From an uncultured Collinsella sp. (GTDB lineage: Bacteria > Actinomycetota > Coriobacteriia > Coriobacteriales > Coriobacteriaceae), in assembly GCA_934630735.1 (NCBI GenBank), contig CAKTWK010000005.1, positions 1 to 64,000 of the forward strand: a stretch of DNA of 64,000 nt, in the 5' to 3' direction. Position numbers and translations under genes: made by a program. This document shows, piece after piece, positions 22,893 through 30,809 of this stretch (the first letter of the stretch is position 1; each line of letters begins with the position of its first letter). The notes under the pieces are model-generated. The model was not told the origin of the DNA and made no database searches. It saw nothing but the letters and a program-made list of their open reading frames with translations.

Positions 22893-24011
22893 ATGAACAT
22901 TGGACACGCGCGCCGCAAAATCACCCCACAGGGCGACATCTACCTGATTGGCTATCGCAATCTTCCCAACCGCCTGGAGCCTGCGACGGGCATCCATGAC
23001 GACGTCTACGCCAACGCCATTCTCTTCCAGCAAGGCGAACGCGAGGTGTTTCTCTTTAATGCCGATGTCCTCGAGTTCGAGGAAAGCATGGCCGAGGAAG
23101 TCAAGACAATGCTCGCCGAGCGCTACGGCATTGACCGTGATTGCGTCCTGCTCTCGGCGACGCACGACCATACTTCAATCGTCGCTTACCACCGCAGCTG
23201 GTGGACGGGAAAATTCGACGAGAACTACTATCGCTGGCTCCTCGATACCATTTGCCAATGCTTTGAGGAGTGCCGCGCCAATGCGCAGCCCGCGATTTGC
23301 CGCCTGGGCAAGCAGGTCGTCACCGGTTTCTATGACAACCGCATCATCCCAGGCGAACTCGCCGACAATGAGGTCATTGTCGTTTCGTTCTTCGATACCG
23401 AAGGCAAGCCATTTGCGGGCTTTGTGAACTGGGCGGTGCATTCCGCTTGCGTCGGGCCCGATTGTACGGAGCTCACGAGTGAGCTTGCCGGCCTTACCGG
23501 TAAAAAGCTCGCCCCGAGCCTCGGGTACTATCCTGCCATGGTCGTGGGCGCTGCTGGTGACTGCAGCGATCGCAATTTTCGCCAAGGTCGTGGCATCCCC
23601 GAGGTCGAGCGCGTGTCGACCGGTCTTGCCGAGGCGATTTCCCAAATCAAGCTCGATCGCGAGGTTAAACTCGACCGTATCGAGCCCCAGACGTTCTATC
23701 ACACCGTCGCCCATGACGGTTTTTCGCTCACGCTCAAGTGCGCCGTTATCAGCTTGGGTGGTATGCACCTCTTTGTGTTTCCGAGCGAGCTCGGCAGCGA
23801 CCTTGGCGTTCGCATGAAGCGCGAATGTCCGGTTGAGGGGATTGTCTGTGGTTATACCAACGGCTATTACGAGTACTTCCTTCCGGCGCGTGAATACGGC
23901 CTCTCCTTTGAGACCGAGCGTACCCAGATTCCCCAAGGCGAACCGGAGCGCCTATGCGATAAGTTCTGTCAAACCGCGCGCCTTCTCGGCGCGCCAGATT
24001 CGCGCCTGTAG
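22893..24011 (+). CDS. Neutral-ceramidase-fold hydrolase
   Basis: 372 residues. ARRKITPQGDIYLIGYRN and GIHDDVYANAILF match the ceramidase N-terminal domain; LLSATHDHTS carries the first zinc histidine and WAVHSACVGPD the second; VVGAAGDCSDRN corresponds to the serine/active-site loop. It lacks the C-terminal immunoglobulin-like domain and the export signal of true ceramidases, so it is a cytoplasmic short form. AGAAGGAG precedes the ATG. It lies between a divergent homologue and a PTS permease; I infer that it cleaves an amide in the imported, phosphorylated compound. This is a hypothesis from context, not a demonstrated activity. Confidence 0.65.
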   Translation: MNIGHARRKITPQGDIYLIGYRNLPNRLEPATGIHDDVYANAILFQQGEREVFLFNADVLEFEESMAEEVKTMLAERYGIDRDCVLLSATHDHTSIVAYHRSWWTGKFDENYYRWLLDTICQCFEECRANAQPAICRLGKQVVTGFYDNRIIPGELADNEVIVVSFFDTEGKPFAGFVNWAVHSACVGPDCTELTSELAGLTGKKLAPSLGYYPAMVVGAAGDCSDRNFRQGRGIPEVERVSTGLAEAISQIKLDREVKLDRIEPQTFYHTVAHDGFSLTLKCAVISLGGMHLFVFPSELGSDLGVRMKRECPVEGIVCGYTNGYYEYFLPAREYGLSFETERTQIPQGEPERLCDKFCQTARLLGAPDSRL

Positions 24012-24204
24012 TTTTGCCGCCACGGCATGGGACCCATGAGGGTCGCGGCCGTGTGATCGGCGTTCTTATTTCCCTTGTTATCTCCCATCCCGGACGTATA
24101 TGCGCCCGCGGATTTTAAAGGGGAGGCGGGTTCTGTGGCTCCCCACGTCGACTACGGGGGTCTGGAATCAATGCCATGCCCCGCTCAGAAAAAGGAGGAA
24201 TACC

Positions 24205-25647
24205 ATGAAATACCAGCAGCTTTGCGATGGAATCATCGCAAAGGTCGGTGGCCGAGACAATGTGCTGGACGTGAGTCACTGCATTACGCGTCTCCGCTTT
24301 CACCTCAAGGACGAATCGCTCGCCCAGACCGATGAGCTCAAGGCCATGAAGGGTGTCGTTGACGTCATCCAGGCCGGTGGACAGTATCAGGTCGTAATCG
24401 GTGCCACCGTCGAGTCCGTCTACAATGAACTCGTTCAGATCGGCGGGTTTGACGCCAAGCCCGCGCTTGATATCGATGAGGGCGACAATGTCAAGAAGGG
24501 CGATCCGTTCTCGCGCCTACTCGCCATCATTTCCGAGATCCTGCAACCGGTTCTTGGCGTGCTTATGGCCGGTGGCTTCATCAAGTCGATGCTCGCCCTC
24601 TGCACGGTTGCCGGTTGGCTCGCCAAGGACAGCAATACCTATGTGACGCTCTCGGCAATCGGAGATTCGGTCTTCTATTACTTCCCGCTTATCATCGGCT
24701 GGACGGCTGCCAAGAAGTTCGGACTTAAGCCCGTTATGGGTATGGCCCTCGGCGGCATCCTCGTCTACCCGACGCTCGTTGCCCTTATGGGTGGAGACCC
24801 GCTTTACACGCTCGGCACCGGTACGGTCCTTGAGTCCAATGTCTACGGTGATATCTTTGGCATCCCTTTGATTATGCAGAACTATTCATCGACGATTCTG
24901 CCTGCGATTTTCATCGTCTGGATCGCCTCGAAGGTGCACAAATTCCTTTCTGGCACACTGCCCGCGCTTGTGAGCTCGTTCTTCTCCAACATTTTGACGC
25001 TTCTCATTTGCGGTATCCTGGGCCTGCTTGTGGTCGGTCCGGTCATGACGGTCCTCTCCAACATCGTTGCCCAAATCATCCTGGCGCTCATCAACTTCCA
25101 GCCCGCCATCGCCGGTTTTGTCATCGGCACGTTCTGGAGCCTGCTCGTCATGTTCGGTCTGCACTGGGGCGTCATTCCGCTGTGGTTCATCGATGTCGCA
25201 ACCTACGGCTATGACCTCATCAACCCTCTCGTATACGCAGGTGGGTGCGCCATCGCCGGTGCCGTGCTCGGCATGATCATTCGAACCAAGGATTCCGAGG
25301 AAAACGCTGTCATCAACATCCCTGCTCTCGTCTCGTCGATCTTCGGCGTCAACGAGCCCGCGCTTTACGCCATCCTGCTGCCGCGTAAGCGTCTCATGTG
25401 GGCGACCTTCATTTCCGCCGGTGTCGGCGGCGCCATTGCCGGCCTTATGGGTGCCAAGCTCTATGCCTTCGGTGCCTCCGGTCCGCTCGGCTTCCCGAGC
25501 TTTATCAACCCCGCTGGCATCGATTCGGGCTTTATCGGTCTTGTCATCTCCGGTCTGGTCGCCTTTATTTTGGCGCTTATCGCCGCTATGGTGATCGGCA
25601 CCAAGAAGGACGAGGGCGGTCAGACCCTCAACATCTCGGTGGACTAG
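24205..25647 (+). CDS. PTS EIIBC permease, beta-glucoside/N-acetyl-sugar-like family
   Basis: 480 residues. The EIIB domain (about 1-85) carries the phosphocysteine C26 in DVSHCITRLRF; after a linker (about 85-105) the EIIC domain follows with PVLGVLMAGGFIKSMLAL, FFPLIIGWTAAKKFG-type segments and the NEPALYAILLPRKR loop that contacts sugar. There is no EIIA domain, so EIIA must come from elsewhere. GGAGGAA precedes ATG 24205. It is the fourth gene of the locus after the two ceramidase-fold genes, separated by 193 bases without a clear promoter, and is closed by a strong terminator. The sugar is unknown. Confidence 0.87.
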   Translation: MKYQQLCDGIIAKVGGRDNVLDVSHCITRLRFHLKDESLAQTDELKAMKGVVDVIQAGGQYQVVIGATVESVYNELVQIGGFDAKPALDIDEGDNVKKGDPFSRLLAIISEILQPVLGVLMAGGFIKSMLALCTVAGWLAKDSNTYVTLSAIGDSVFYYFPLIIGWTAAKKFGLKPVMGMALGGILVYPTLVALMGGDPLYTLGTGTVLESNVYGDIFGIPLIMQNYSSTILPAIFIVWIASKVHKFLSGTLPALVSSFFSNILTLLICGILGLLVVGPVMTVLSNIVAQIILALINFQPAIAGFVIGTFWSLLVMFGLHWGVIPLWFIDVATYGYDLINPLVYAGGCAIAGAVLGMIIRTKDSEENAVINIPALVSSIFGVNEPALYAILLPRKRLMWATFISAGVGGAIAGLMGAKLYAFGASGPLGFPSFINPAGIDSGFIGLVISGLVAFILALIAAMVIGTKKDEGGQTLNISVD

Positions 25648-25668
25648 TCCATCTACCCGCTTTGATTT

Positions 25669-25708
25669 AAAAGGCCTCGGACGGCAGCTGTGCTGTCCGA
25701 GGCCTTTT
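25669..25708 (+). terminator. Terminator closing the PTS locus
   Basis: AAAAGGCCTCGGAC pairs with GTCCGAGGCCTTTT; it lies between the convergent PTS and LysR genes and has A/T runs on both sides, so it can act in both directions. Confidence 0.9.
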
Positions 25709-25770
25709 GCGTTTTGTACCGTTGCCGGTTGGTTTGTGGGGCATCTCAAAAGTGGCGGTGTGTGCTGGGA

Positions 25771-26694
25771 TTACGACGACTGCGGCGCTTCGGAGGTCAT
25801 GCGGCCGCCCTGTAGAAGCTGGCGATAGGGGAGAAAGCCGATAAACGAGACGACGGCTTGCGAGTACGCAGCGCTCCGTTTGAGGTAGAGCCTGACCTCG
25901 GAGGTCGTTGCAGGCTCGAGCGGCACGAGGGCCACCTTGCCGCCGGCGAGTGATTCGGCAGGCTTGCGCATGAGCAGCGAGACGCCGGCATCGCGCGCGA
26001 CAAGCGAGATGATGTTTTCTGCCCGTTTGCCGGTAAACGTGACACGTGGGCTGAATCCTGCCTTGCGGCAAAGGGAGAGGGTGAGTTCGCTCACGAACGA
26101 GCCTTGGGGAAGCATAAGGAAATTCTCATCGATAAGGTCGTCGATCTCGATGGCGTTGCGCTCGGCGAGTGGATGGTCGAGCGGGATAACGGCCACGAGC
26201 CGGTCGGTTGTAAAGGGGATTTTTTTAAACTCCGGCTCGATGGCGCCGTCGTCGCGGATGAAGGCGAGGTCGATGTCCTCGCGCAGGAGCATCTGCTTGA
26301 GTGCGCTGCCTTCGCCCTCGATGAGCTCAACGGAATACGAGGGGTTCGCCTGCTGGAAATCGATGACGGCGTCCGTGATTCCATAGGGAGCCATGATGGG
26401 GATGGAGCCCACGGTGATGCGTTCGAGTGGTTCATCTGCAGCTATCTGGATGGCAGCGAGATAGCGATGCTGGAGCGTCGCTATCTTTTGTGCATAGGGG
26501 AGGAGCGCCTCGCCTTGCGCGGTGAGCGTAACGTGGCGTTGACTCCGATCGATGAGTTTGCAGCCGAGCTCGCGCTCCATTGCCATAATGTGCTTGGAGA
26601 GAGTCGACTGCGACATGAAGAGCAGCTCCGCCGCATCGAGAAACGTACGCGACTGCGCCAAGATAGTGAACTCACCAAAACGGCTGATATCCAT
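25771..26694 (-). CDS. LysR-family regulator of the ceramidase-like/PTS locus
   Basis: 307 residues: LysR winged helix at residues 1-60 (RFGEFTILAQSRTFLDAAEL, MSQSTLSKHIMAMERELG) and an effector domain from about residue 90 (RITVGSIPIMAPYGITDAV). The ATG at 26694 follows GGAGG. It is transcribed towards the PTS gene and begins 36 bases after the second deformylase-like gene, with which it probably shares a transcript. Its target is inferred to be the 20567-25647 operon, where a palindrome sits ahead of the first gene. Confidence 0.85.
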   Translation of the reverse strand: MDISRFGEFTILAQSRTFLDAAELLFMSQSTLSKHIMAMERELGCKLIDRSQRHVTLTAQGEALLPYAQKIATLQHRYLAAIQIAADEPLERITVGSIPIMAPYGITDAVIDFQQANPSYSVELIEGEGSALKQMLLREDIDLAFIRDDGAIEPEFKKIPFTTDRLVAVIPLDHPLAERNAIEIDDLIDENFLMLPQGSFVSELTLSLCRKAGFSPRVTFTGKRAENIISLVARDAGVSLLMRKPAESLAGGKVALVPLEPATTSEVRLYLKRSAAYSQAVVSFIGFLPYRQLLQGGRMTSEAPQSS

Positions 26695-26730
26695 AGGGTA
26701 GCCTCCGGTTCCCTCATGTCGGCAAGTGAC

Positions 26731-27141
26731 CTAGATCACGATTCCTTGGCAGTGATCGATTTCGTGCTGGATTATCTCGGCGGTGTAGCCCGAGAAGTTT
26801 TTGATGCGGTGGACGAAGTTCTCGTCTAAATACTCAACCTTAATGCGGCGATAGCGAGTGCAGGGGCGCTCGCCGGCAAGCGAGAGGCATCCTTCGCTCG
26901 TCTGATAGGAATTGACCTGCTCAAGAATTTGAGGGTTGTACATCAGCAGCGCCCTGTTGCCGTCCTTTACGCAGATGATGCGTTTGCGCACGCCAATCAT
27001 GTTGGCGGCAAGGCCCACGCACTCGTGTTCATGCTCCTGGAGCGTATCCAGGAGGTCCTGCCCGGTCATGGCGTCATCGGGGCCCGCGTCTTCGGAGGGC
27101 AGGCGCAAAAAGAACTCGGATTTCATGATGGGCTTAATCAT
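26731..27141 (-). CDS. Peptide-deformylase family protein
   Basis: 136 residues with motif 2 EGCLSLAGE and motif 3 QHEIDHC intact, giving the Cys, two His and catalytic Glu of deformylase. Motif 1 reads GLAANMIGV, with Met in place of the usual Gln. The enzyme would remove formyl groups from nascent proteins or act on a related formyl substrate. I chose ATG 27141 (GAGGAG eight bases ahead); the frame is open far upstream but without a ribosome site, and an internal ATG at 27126 is possible. It is followed by the LysR gene. With 12599 it makes two short, oppositely altered homologues in one window. Confidence 0.82.
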   Translation of the reverse strand: MIKPIMKSEFFLRLPSEDAGPDDAMTGQDLLDTLQEHEHECVGLAANMIGVRKRIICVKDGNRALLMYNPQILEQVNSYQTSEGCLSLAGERPCTRYRRIKVEYLDENFVHRIKNFSGYTAEIIQHEIDHCQGIVI

Positions 27142-27345
27142 GGCGGGCTCCTCATGTCTCATGCTTTCGTGGACTTTTAATAATAGCGCGGAAGGAAAGC
27201 TGCGCGTCCGCGTTACAATCTTTCGATGTTGGACCATGTTGTCAGATTCGTCGCGTGCGGCGTCTGACGTAAGTCTAGGGCTCATACTCGCCCTGGACTG
27301 TTCCTCTGGGGCGATGTGACTGTTGTTCCAAGAGGAAGGAAATGC

Positions 27346-28761
27346 ATGGGGAGCAAATCTCAGCAACAAGTTCAGGCAACGCCATCGGCCACTTCGGCGT
27401 TTCTCGCTGTAATGTATATTGCAGCCTTTGTCGCCGCGTTTAACGAGAACATCATTAACGTGGCGTTGCACGACATCATGGCGGCCTTTTCGGTGAGTGC
27501 CACCACGGCGCAGTGGCTCGTTTCGGGCTACATGATCGTGACGTCGATCTTTACGGCCATCATGGCCTTTCTGTCCGGCCGGTTCTCGACGCGCAAGCTG
27601 CTGTTTTTCGCATGCGGATGCATGGTCGCCGGAGAAGTCCTGTGCCTGGTCGCCCCGTCGTTTACCGTTTTGCTGCCAAGTCGTATTTTGCAGGCTGCGG
27701 GATCGGGCATCTTGTTTCCGCTCATGATGAATGTGGTGCTATCTTGCGCCCCGCGCGAGAAGCTCGGTCTGTATCTGAGCCTGGGCGGTGCCTGCATTAC
27801 GCTGGGGCCGGCGTTTGGCCCCGTGATCAGTGGTCTTATGTGCACCTTGTTTGGCTGGAGGGCAGTGTTCGTAGTGCCGCTGGTGGGCGGTGTCGTGGTA
27901 GCCGCTGCGGGCGCAAAGTTCGTTCGGAATGTCGGAAAGCGCTCGAACGCCACGCTTGATATTCTGTCGGTTGTTTTGCTCGCCGCCGGCATTACGGCGT
28001 TTGTGTATTCCGTGGGCGAGTTCTCGACCAATGTGATGGCCGGTATCGTGACGCTATTTGCCGCTGTTGTGCTGCTCGGCCTGTTTGCGGCCCGTCAGCT
28101 CAAGCTCGAGTGCCCGGTGCTCAACGTGCGTCCCATGGCGAGCGTTCGTTTTTGGCCTGCGTGCCTGCTTGTGGTGGTGTCGATGATGACAACGTTCTCG
28201 ATGAGTGTTTTGTTGCCGCTCTATTTTGAGGGCGCATATGGCATGACCGCACTTGTTGCGGGCCTGCTCATTTTGCCGGCGATTGCCTGCAACGCCGTGA
28301 CCTCGATTGTGGGCGGACGCGTGATGGATGCCCGTGGCGCTTGGCCGCTGCTGCCGATCGGCTTTGCCCTGATCGCTGTGGGGCAGACGGCAATCTCGAT
28401 GACCGCGGCAAGCATGAACATCGGCGTTGTCGTGCTGCTGACCGTTGTGGTGTATGCCGGCGTCGGTTTGGTACTGAGCCCCTCGCAGACCGCCGGTTTG
28501 GAGACGCTTCCCGCCGCTGAGCATCCTCACGGAACGGCATTGCTTAACACGTGGAACATGATTGCCGCGTCGTTTGGTCCGTCGCTGTTTATCGGCCTGC
28601 TTTCGAGTTCTGCGGTGGCTGCTGGCGCCGCGGGCGTTGCGTCGGACGTTGCCCAGGCGATAGGATTTGCAGCCGCCGTGCGCGTGGCGGCCGTGATTGC
28701 CGTTGTCGGGTTCGCGGTGTCGCTGGTGTACGCTCGCCGCGAGTCGCACATGTCGCATTAA
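27346..28761 (+). CDS. MFS transporter, DHA2-like multidrug efflux family
   Basis: 471 residues, 14 hydrophobic segments. The early motif NENIINVALHDIMAAFSVSATTAQWLVSGYMI is the DHA2 (EmrB/QacA) signature (motif D-like, seen here in two blocks: NENIINVALHDI and TAQWLVSGYMI), and LPSRILQAAGSGILFPLM contains the motif with the conserved Arg. It should export a drug or organic ion by proton antiport. The ATG at 27346 follows AGGAAGGAA. It is divergent from the deformylase-like gene and has no obvious dedicated regulator beside it, so the substrate is open. Confidence 0.86.
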   Translation: MGSKSQQQVQATPSATSAFLAVMYIAAFVAAFNENIINVALHDIMAAFSVSATTAQWLVSGYMIVTSIFTAIMAFLSGRFSTRKLLFFACGCMVAGEVLCLVAPSFTVLLPSRILQAAGSGILFPLMMNVVLSCAPREKLGLYLSLGGACITLGPAFGPVISGLMCTLFGWRAVFVVPLVGGVVVAAAGAKFVRNVGKRSNATLDILSVVLLAAGITAFVYSVGEFSTNVMAGIVTLFAAVVLLGLFAARQLKLECPVLNVRPMASVRFWPACLLVVVSMMTTFSMSVLLPLYFEGAYGMTALVAGLLILPAIACNAVTSIVGGRVMDARGAWPLLPIGFALIAVGQTAISMTAASMNIGVVVLLTVVVYAGVGLVLSPSQTAGLETLPAAEHPHGTALLNTWNMIAASFGPSLFIGLLSSSAVAAGAAGVASDVAQAIGFAAAVRVAAVIAVVGFAVSLVYARRESHMSH

Positions 28762-28913
28762 TGTGTGCACATAGATTCTGCAGCTAGATTGGATGGCGAC
28801 ACCATAAACTAATGAACGTTTTGCCGAGAGGCATGAATGTATAAGGCGCAAAGAGTGCGCGACGGGCCCCGCGAATGGGGCGATGATGCCCGAGAGGGCC
28901 AAGAAGGAGTCTC

Positions 28914-29822
28914 ATGTCTGAGAACGAAGAGATCATGAACGAGACCGAGAACGAGACCATGGCTGCCGAGGTCGAGGCAGTCGAGACCGTGGAGACCGAA
29001 GCTGCTGAGGTTGAGGCTGCTGACGAGGTTTCCGCCGAGGAGGCCGAGGTTGTCGAGGCCGCCGCTGATTACGATGACGAAGAGCTGATGGACAAGATGC
29101 AGAAGGCCGCCCGCCTGCTGCGCAGCCGTCGCTTTGCTATTTCCAAGGAGGAGGAGGCCAAGGCCGAGCGCATGGCGAACATCGAGCGCGCCATCAAGCT
29201 TCTTGACCTCAAGCCCAAGATGGAGCAGAAGGAAATGTCCGACCTGCTGGGCATGCGCCTTCGTGAGCTCGATGGCCTGATGGCCGAGGCCGAGGCTGCC
29301 GATCTGGTCGGCCGCATCGACGACGCCGAGGGCGATATGCGCAAGATCGTTGTCTTCGCTGCCGAGGATGCCGCTGAGGGCCTGACCGAGCTTGCCAACA
29401 AGAAGGAGAAGCTCCTGCCCGAGCTTTCTTACGAGGAGGCCACCGAGCTGATGGCCGCTCTCGATAAGGTTATCGCTCCGCTCGTCGCCATGGGCCTGGA
29501 CGAGGACCGCGGTCCTCGCGGCGGCCGTGACGAGCGCGGTGGCCGTGGCGGCGACCGTGGCGGTCGCGGCGGCTTTGGCGATCGCGGTGGCCGTGGCGGT
29601 GACCGCGGCGGTCGCGGTGGCGATCGCGGTGGCCGTGGCGGCTTTGGCGACCGTGGCGGCGACCGTGGCGGTCGCGGCGGCTTTGGTGGCAACCGTGGTG
29701 GCTATGGCGATCGCGGTGGCAACCGTGGTGGCTTCGGCGGCAACCGTGGTAACGACCGCGGCGGTCGCGGTGGCGACCGTGGCGGCCGCAACGGTGGCGG
29801 CTTCCGCGGCAACCGTTTCTAA
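28914..29822 (+). CDS. Acidic protein with C-terminal RGG/RG repeat tail
   Basis: 302 residues in three parts. Residues 1-55 are Glu/Ala/Val-rich and very acidic. Residues about 60-195 are helical and look like a winged-helix or small all-alpha domain (AIKLLDLKPKMEQKEMSDLL, then LRELDGLMAEAEAADLVG). From about residue 200 to the end the chain is a run of about twenty RGG or RG units with D, F, Y and N between them. RGG tails bind RNA and favour condensates in many organisms; the function here is not known. AAGGAG precedes the ATG. It stands alone between an MFS gene and a repeat-rich spacer. Confidence 0.75.
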   Translation: MSENEEIMNETENETMAAEVEAVETVETEAAEVEAADEVSAEEAEVVEAAADYDDEELMDKMQKAARLLRSRRFAISKEEEAKAERMANIERAIKLLDLKPKMEQKEMSDLLGMRLRELDGLMAEAEAADLVGRIDDAEGDMRKIVVFAAEDAAEGLTELANKKEKLLPELSYEEATELMAALDKVIAPLVAMGLDEDRGPRGGRDERGGRGGDRGGRGGFGDRGGRGGDRGGRGGDRGGRGGFGDRGGDRGGRGGFGGNRGGYGDRGGNRGGFGGNRGNDRGGRGGDRGGRNGGGFRGNRF

Positions 29823-29826
29823 TTGG

Positions 29827-29854
29827 GTTACGCGGTTTTACCAAACCGCGTAAC
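29827..29854 (+). terminator. Hairpin just after the RGG gene
   Basis: GTTACGCGGTTT-TACC-AAACCGCGTAAC, a perfect 12-bp stem four bases after the stop. There is no T run directly after it, so it may protect the mRNA end or act together with the repeat that follows. Confidence 0.6.
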
Positions 29855-29867
29855 GGCTCGACGCTGC

Positions 29868-29965
29868 AAACGCCCCTAAGCGGCAATCTGACGTTCAATC
29901 GTCGGTCGCGTACCCAAGTACGCTTCCCTCCTCTTTCACGTCACCTTGCTCGCTTAGGGGCGTTT
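29868..29965 (+). repeat. Structured core repeat, copy 2 (terminator-like)
   Basis: Outer arms AAACGCCCCTAAGCG (29868-29882) and CGCTTAGGGGCGTTT (29951-29965) are perfectly complementary and end in TTTT. Inside them the core 29894-29938 matches the core at 13045-13089 (TCAATCGTCG.TCGCGTAC, AAGTACGC, CTCCTCTTTC), although the outer arms differ entirely between copies. Confidence 0.75.
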
Positions 29966-30003
29966 TCGCTGTCCGCCCTCTACCTGCGGCGTTGCATCGT
30001 TGC

Positions 30004-30034
30004 CTACTCATTGGGGACAGACTTAAATGAGTAG
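30004..30034 (+). repeat. GGGACAG-loop palindromic repeat, CTACTCATT-arm form
   Basis: CTACTCATT (30004-30012) and AATGAGTAG (30026-30034) enclose GGGGACAGACTTA. Arms differ from the CCTGCCAA-arm copies but the GGGACAG loop is the same. Confidence 0.65.
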
Positions 30035-30088
30035 TCATTGGGGACGTTCTTGTTTGACTAGTCGTTTAAGAACGTCCCCAACGACTAC
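30031..30088. repeat. Long palindrome with GGGGACGTTCTT arms
   Basis: Two 21-base arms (30031-30051 and 30068-30088) are complementary with one mismatch and contain TTGGGGACGTTCTT; the 16-base loop holds the palindrome GACTAGTC. It overlaps the end of the previous element by four bases. Confidence 0.7.
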
Positions 30089-30095
30089 ATAGCAC

Positions 30096-30159
30096 GAGAG
30101 TGGATAATCTCCCGGTTTGAGCCTGCACTCAAGCTCAAAGTGGGAGATTATCCACTCTC
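30096..30159. repeat. Perfect 18-bp-arm inverted repeat near pdxT
   Basis: GAGAGTGGATAATCTCCC (30096-30113) and its exact complement (30142-30159) flank a 28-base loop that itself contains TTGAGC...GCTCAA. It lies 43 bases beyond the pdxT stop on that strand and might end the pdxS-pdxT transcript, but there is no T run. Confidence 0.75.
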
Positions 30160-30201
30160 ATTTGTTCTGTGTCCGAAAATCCACGCTCGTTTCTACTCTG
30201 C

Positions 30202-30789
30202 CTACATTTGGAGGAAGAGCTCGTGGAGGCAGGCGTCGTCGTCGAGCTCGGGGTGGAAGGTTACGCCGAGCTGGTTGCCCTGGCGGGCGGCGACGATGCG
30301 GCCATCGACCTCTGCCAGGGCCTTGGCGTCGCCGTGGACCTCGACGATGCGGGGCGCACGGATAAACGTCAGCGGCACCTCACCGTCGATGCCGGCTACC
30401 TGTCCCTTGGTTCGAAAGCTGCCGAGCTGCCTGCCGTAGGCATTGCGCTCGACAAGTACATCCATGGTTGCCAAACGCGGCGTGCCCTTATCGTCATGGG
30501 CGGCAAGGTCATGAGCCAGCAGAATCAGGCCGGCGCAGGTGCCCAGGACGGGCATGCCTTCAGCGATGCGGGCACGAAGCTCCTCGAGCATGCCCAACTC
30601 ATCAAGCAGTTTCCCTTGAACGGTAGACTCGCCGCCGGGAAGTACCAGGCGATCAAAGTTCTGCTGCAAATCGGCTGCCTGCCTCAACTCAATACAACGT
30701 GCGCCCAGCTCGGATAGCCTTGCCTCGTGCTCGGCAAAAGCGCCTTGGACCGCCAGCACGGCGACCGTCTGGTCTGCGTAATCGCTCAT
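30202..30789 (-). CDS. pdxT: Pyridoxal 5'-phosphate synthase glutaminase subunit
   Basis: 195 residues. PdxT hydrolyses glutamine and channels ammonia to PdxS in the one-step (DXP-independent) synthesis of pyridoxal phosphate. Key features are LPGGEST, the nucleophile elbow GTCAGLI with the catalytic Cys, and the His-Glu pair in VTFHPELDDD. AAAGGATCGCAC precedes the ATG. It follows pdxS by 20 bases in the same transcript, and the divergent PdxR-type regulator lies beyond pdxS. Confidence 0.95.
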   Translation of the reverse strand: MSDYADQTVAVLAVQGAFAEHEARLSELGARCIELRQAADLQQNFDRLVLPGGESTVQGKLLDELGMLEELRARIAEGMPVLGTCAGLILLAHDLAAHDDKGTPRLATMDVLVERNAYGRQLGSFRTKGQVAGIDGEVPLTFIRAPRIVEVHGDAKALAEVDGRIVAARQGNQLGVTFHPELDDDACLHELFLQM

Positions 30790-30809
30790 GTGCGATCCTT
30801 TCTGCCGGA

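Noticed and set aside
29527..29853. Tandem nucleotide repeats that could look like a CRISPR array or minisatellite
   Set aside because: The repeat is the codon pattern of the RGG tail (CGTGGCGGT-type units) inside a single open frame. There are no regularly spaced unique spacers and no cas genes.
30117..30717. Plus-strand frames opposite pdxT
   Set aside because: Antisense to an unmistakable PdxT with catalytic Cys, His and Glu.
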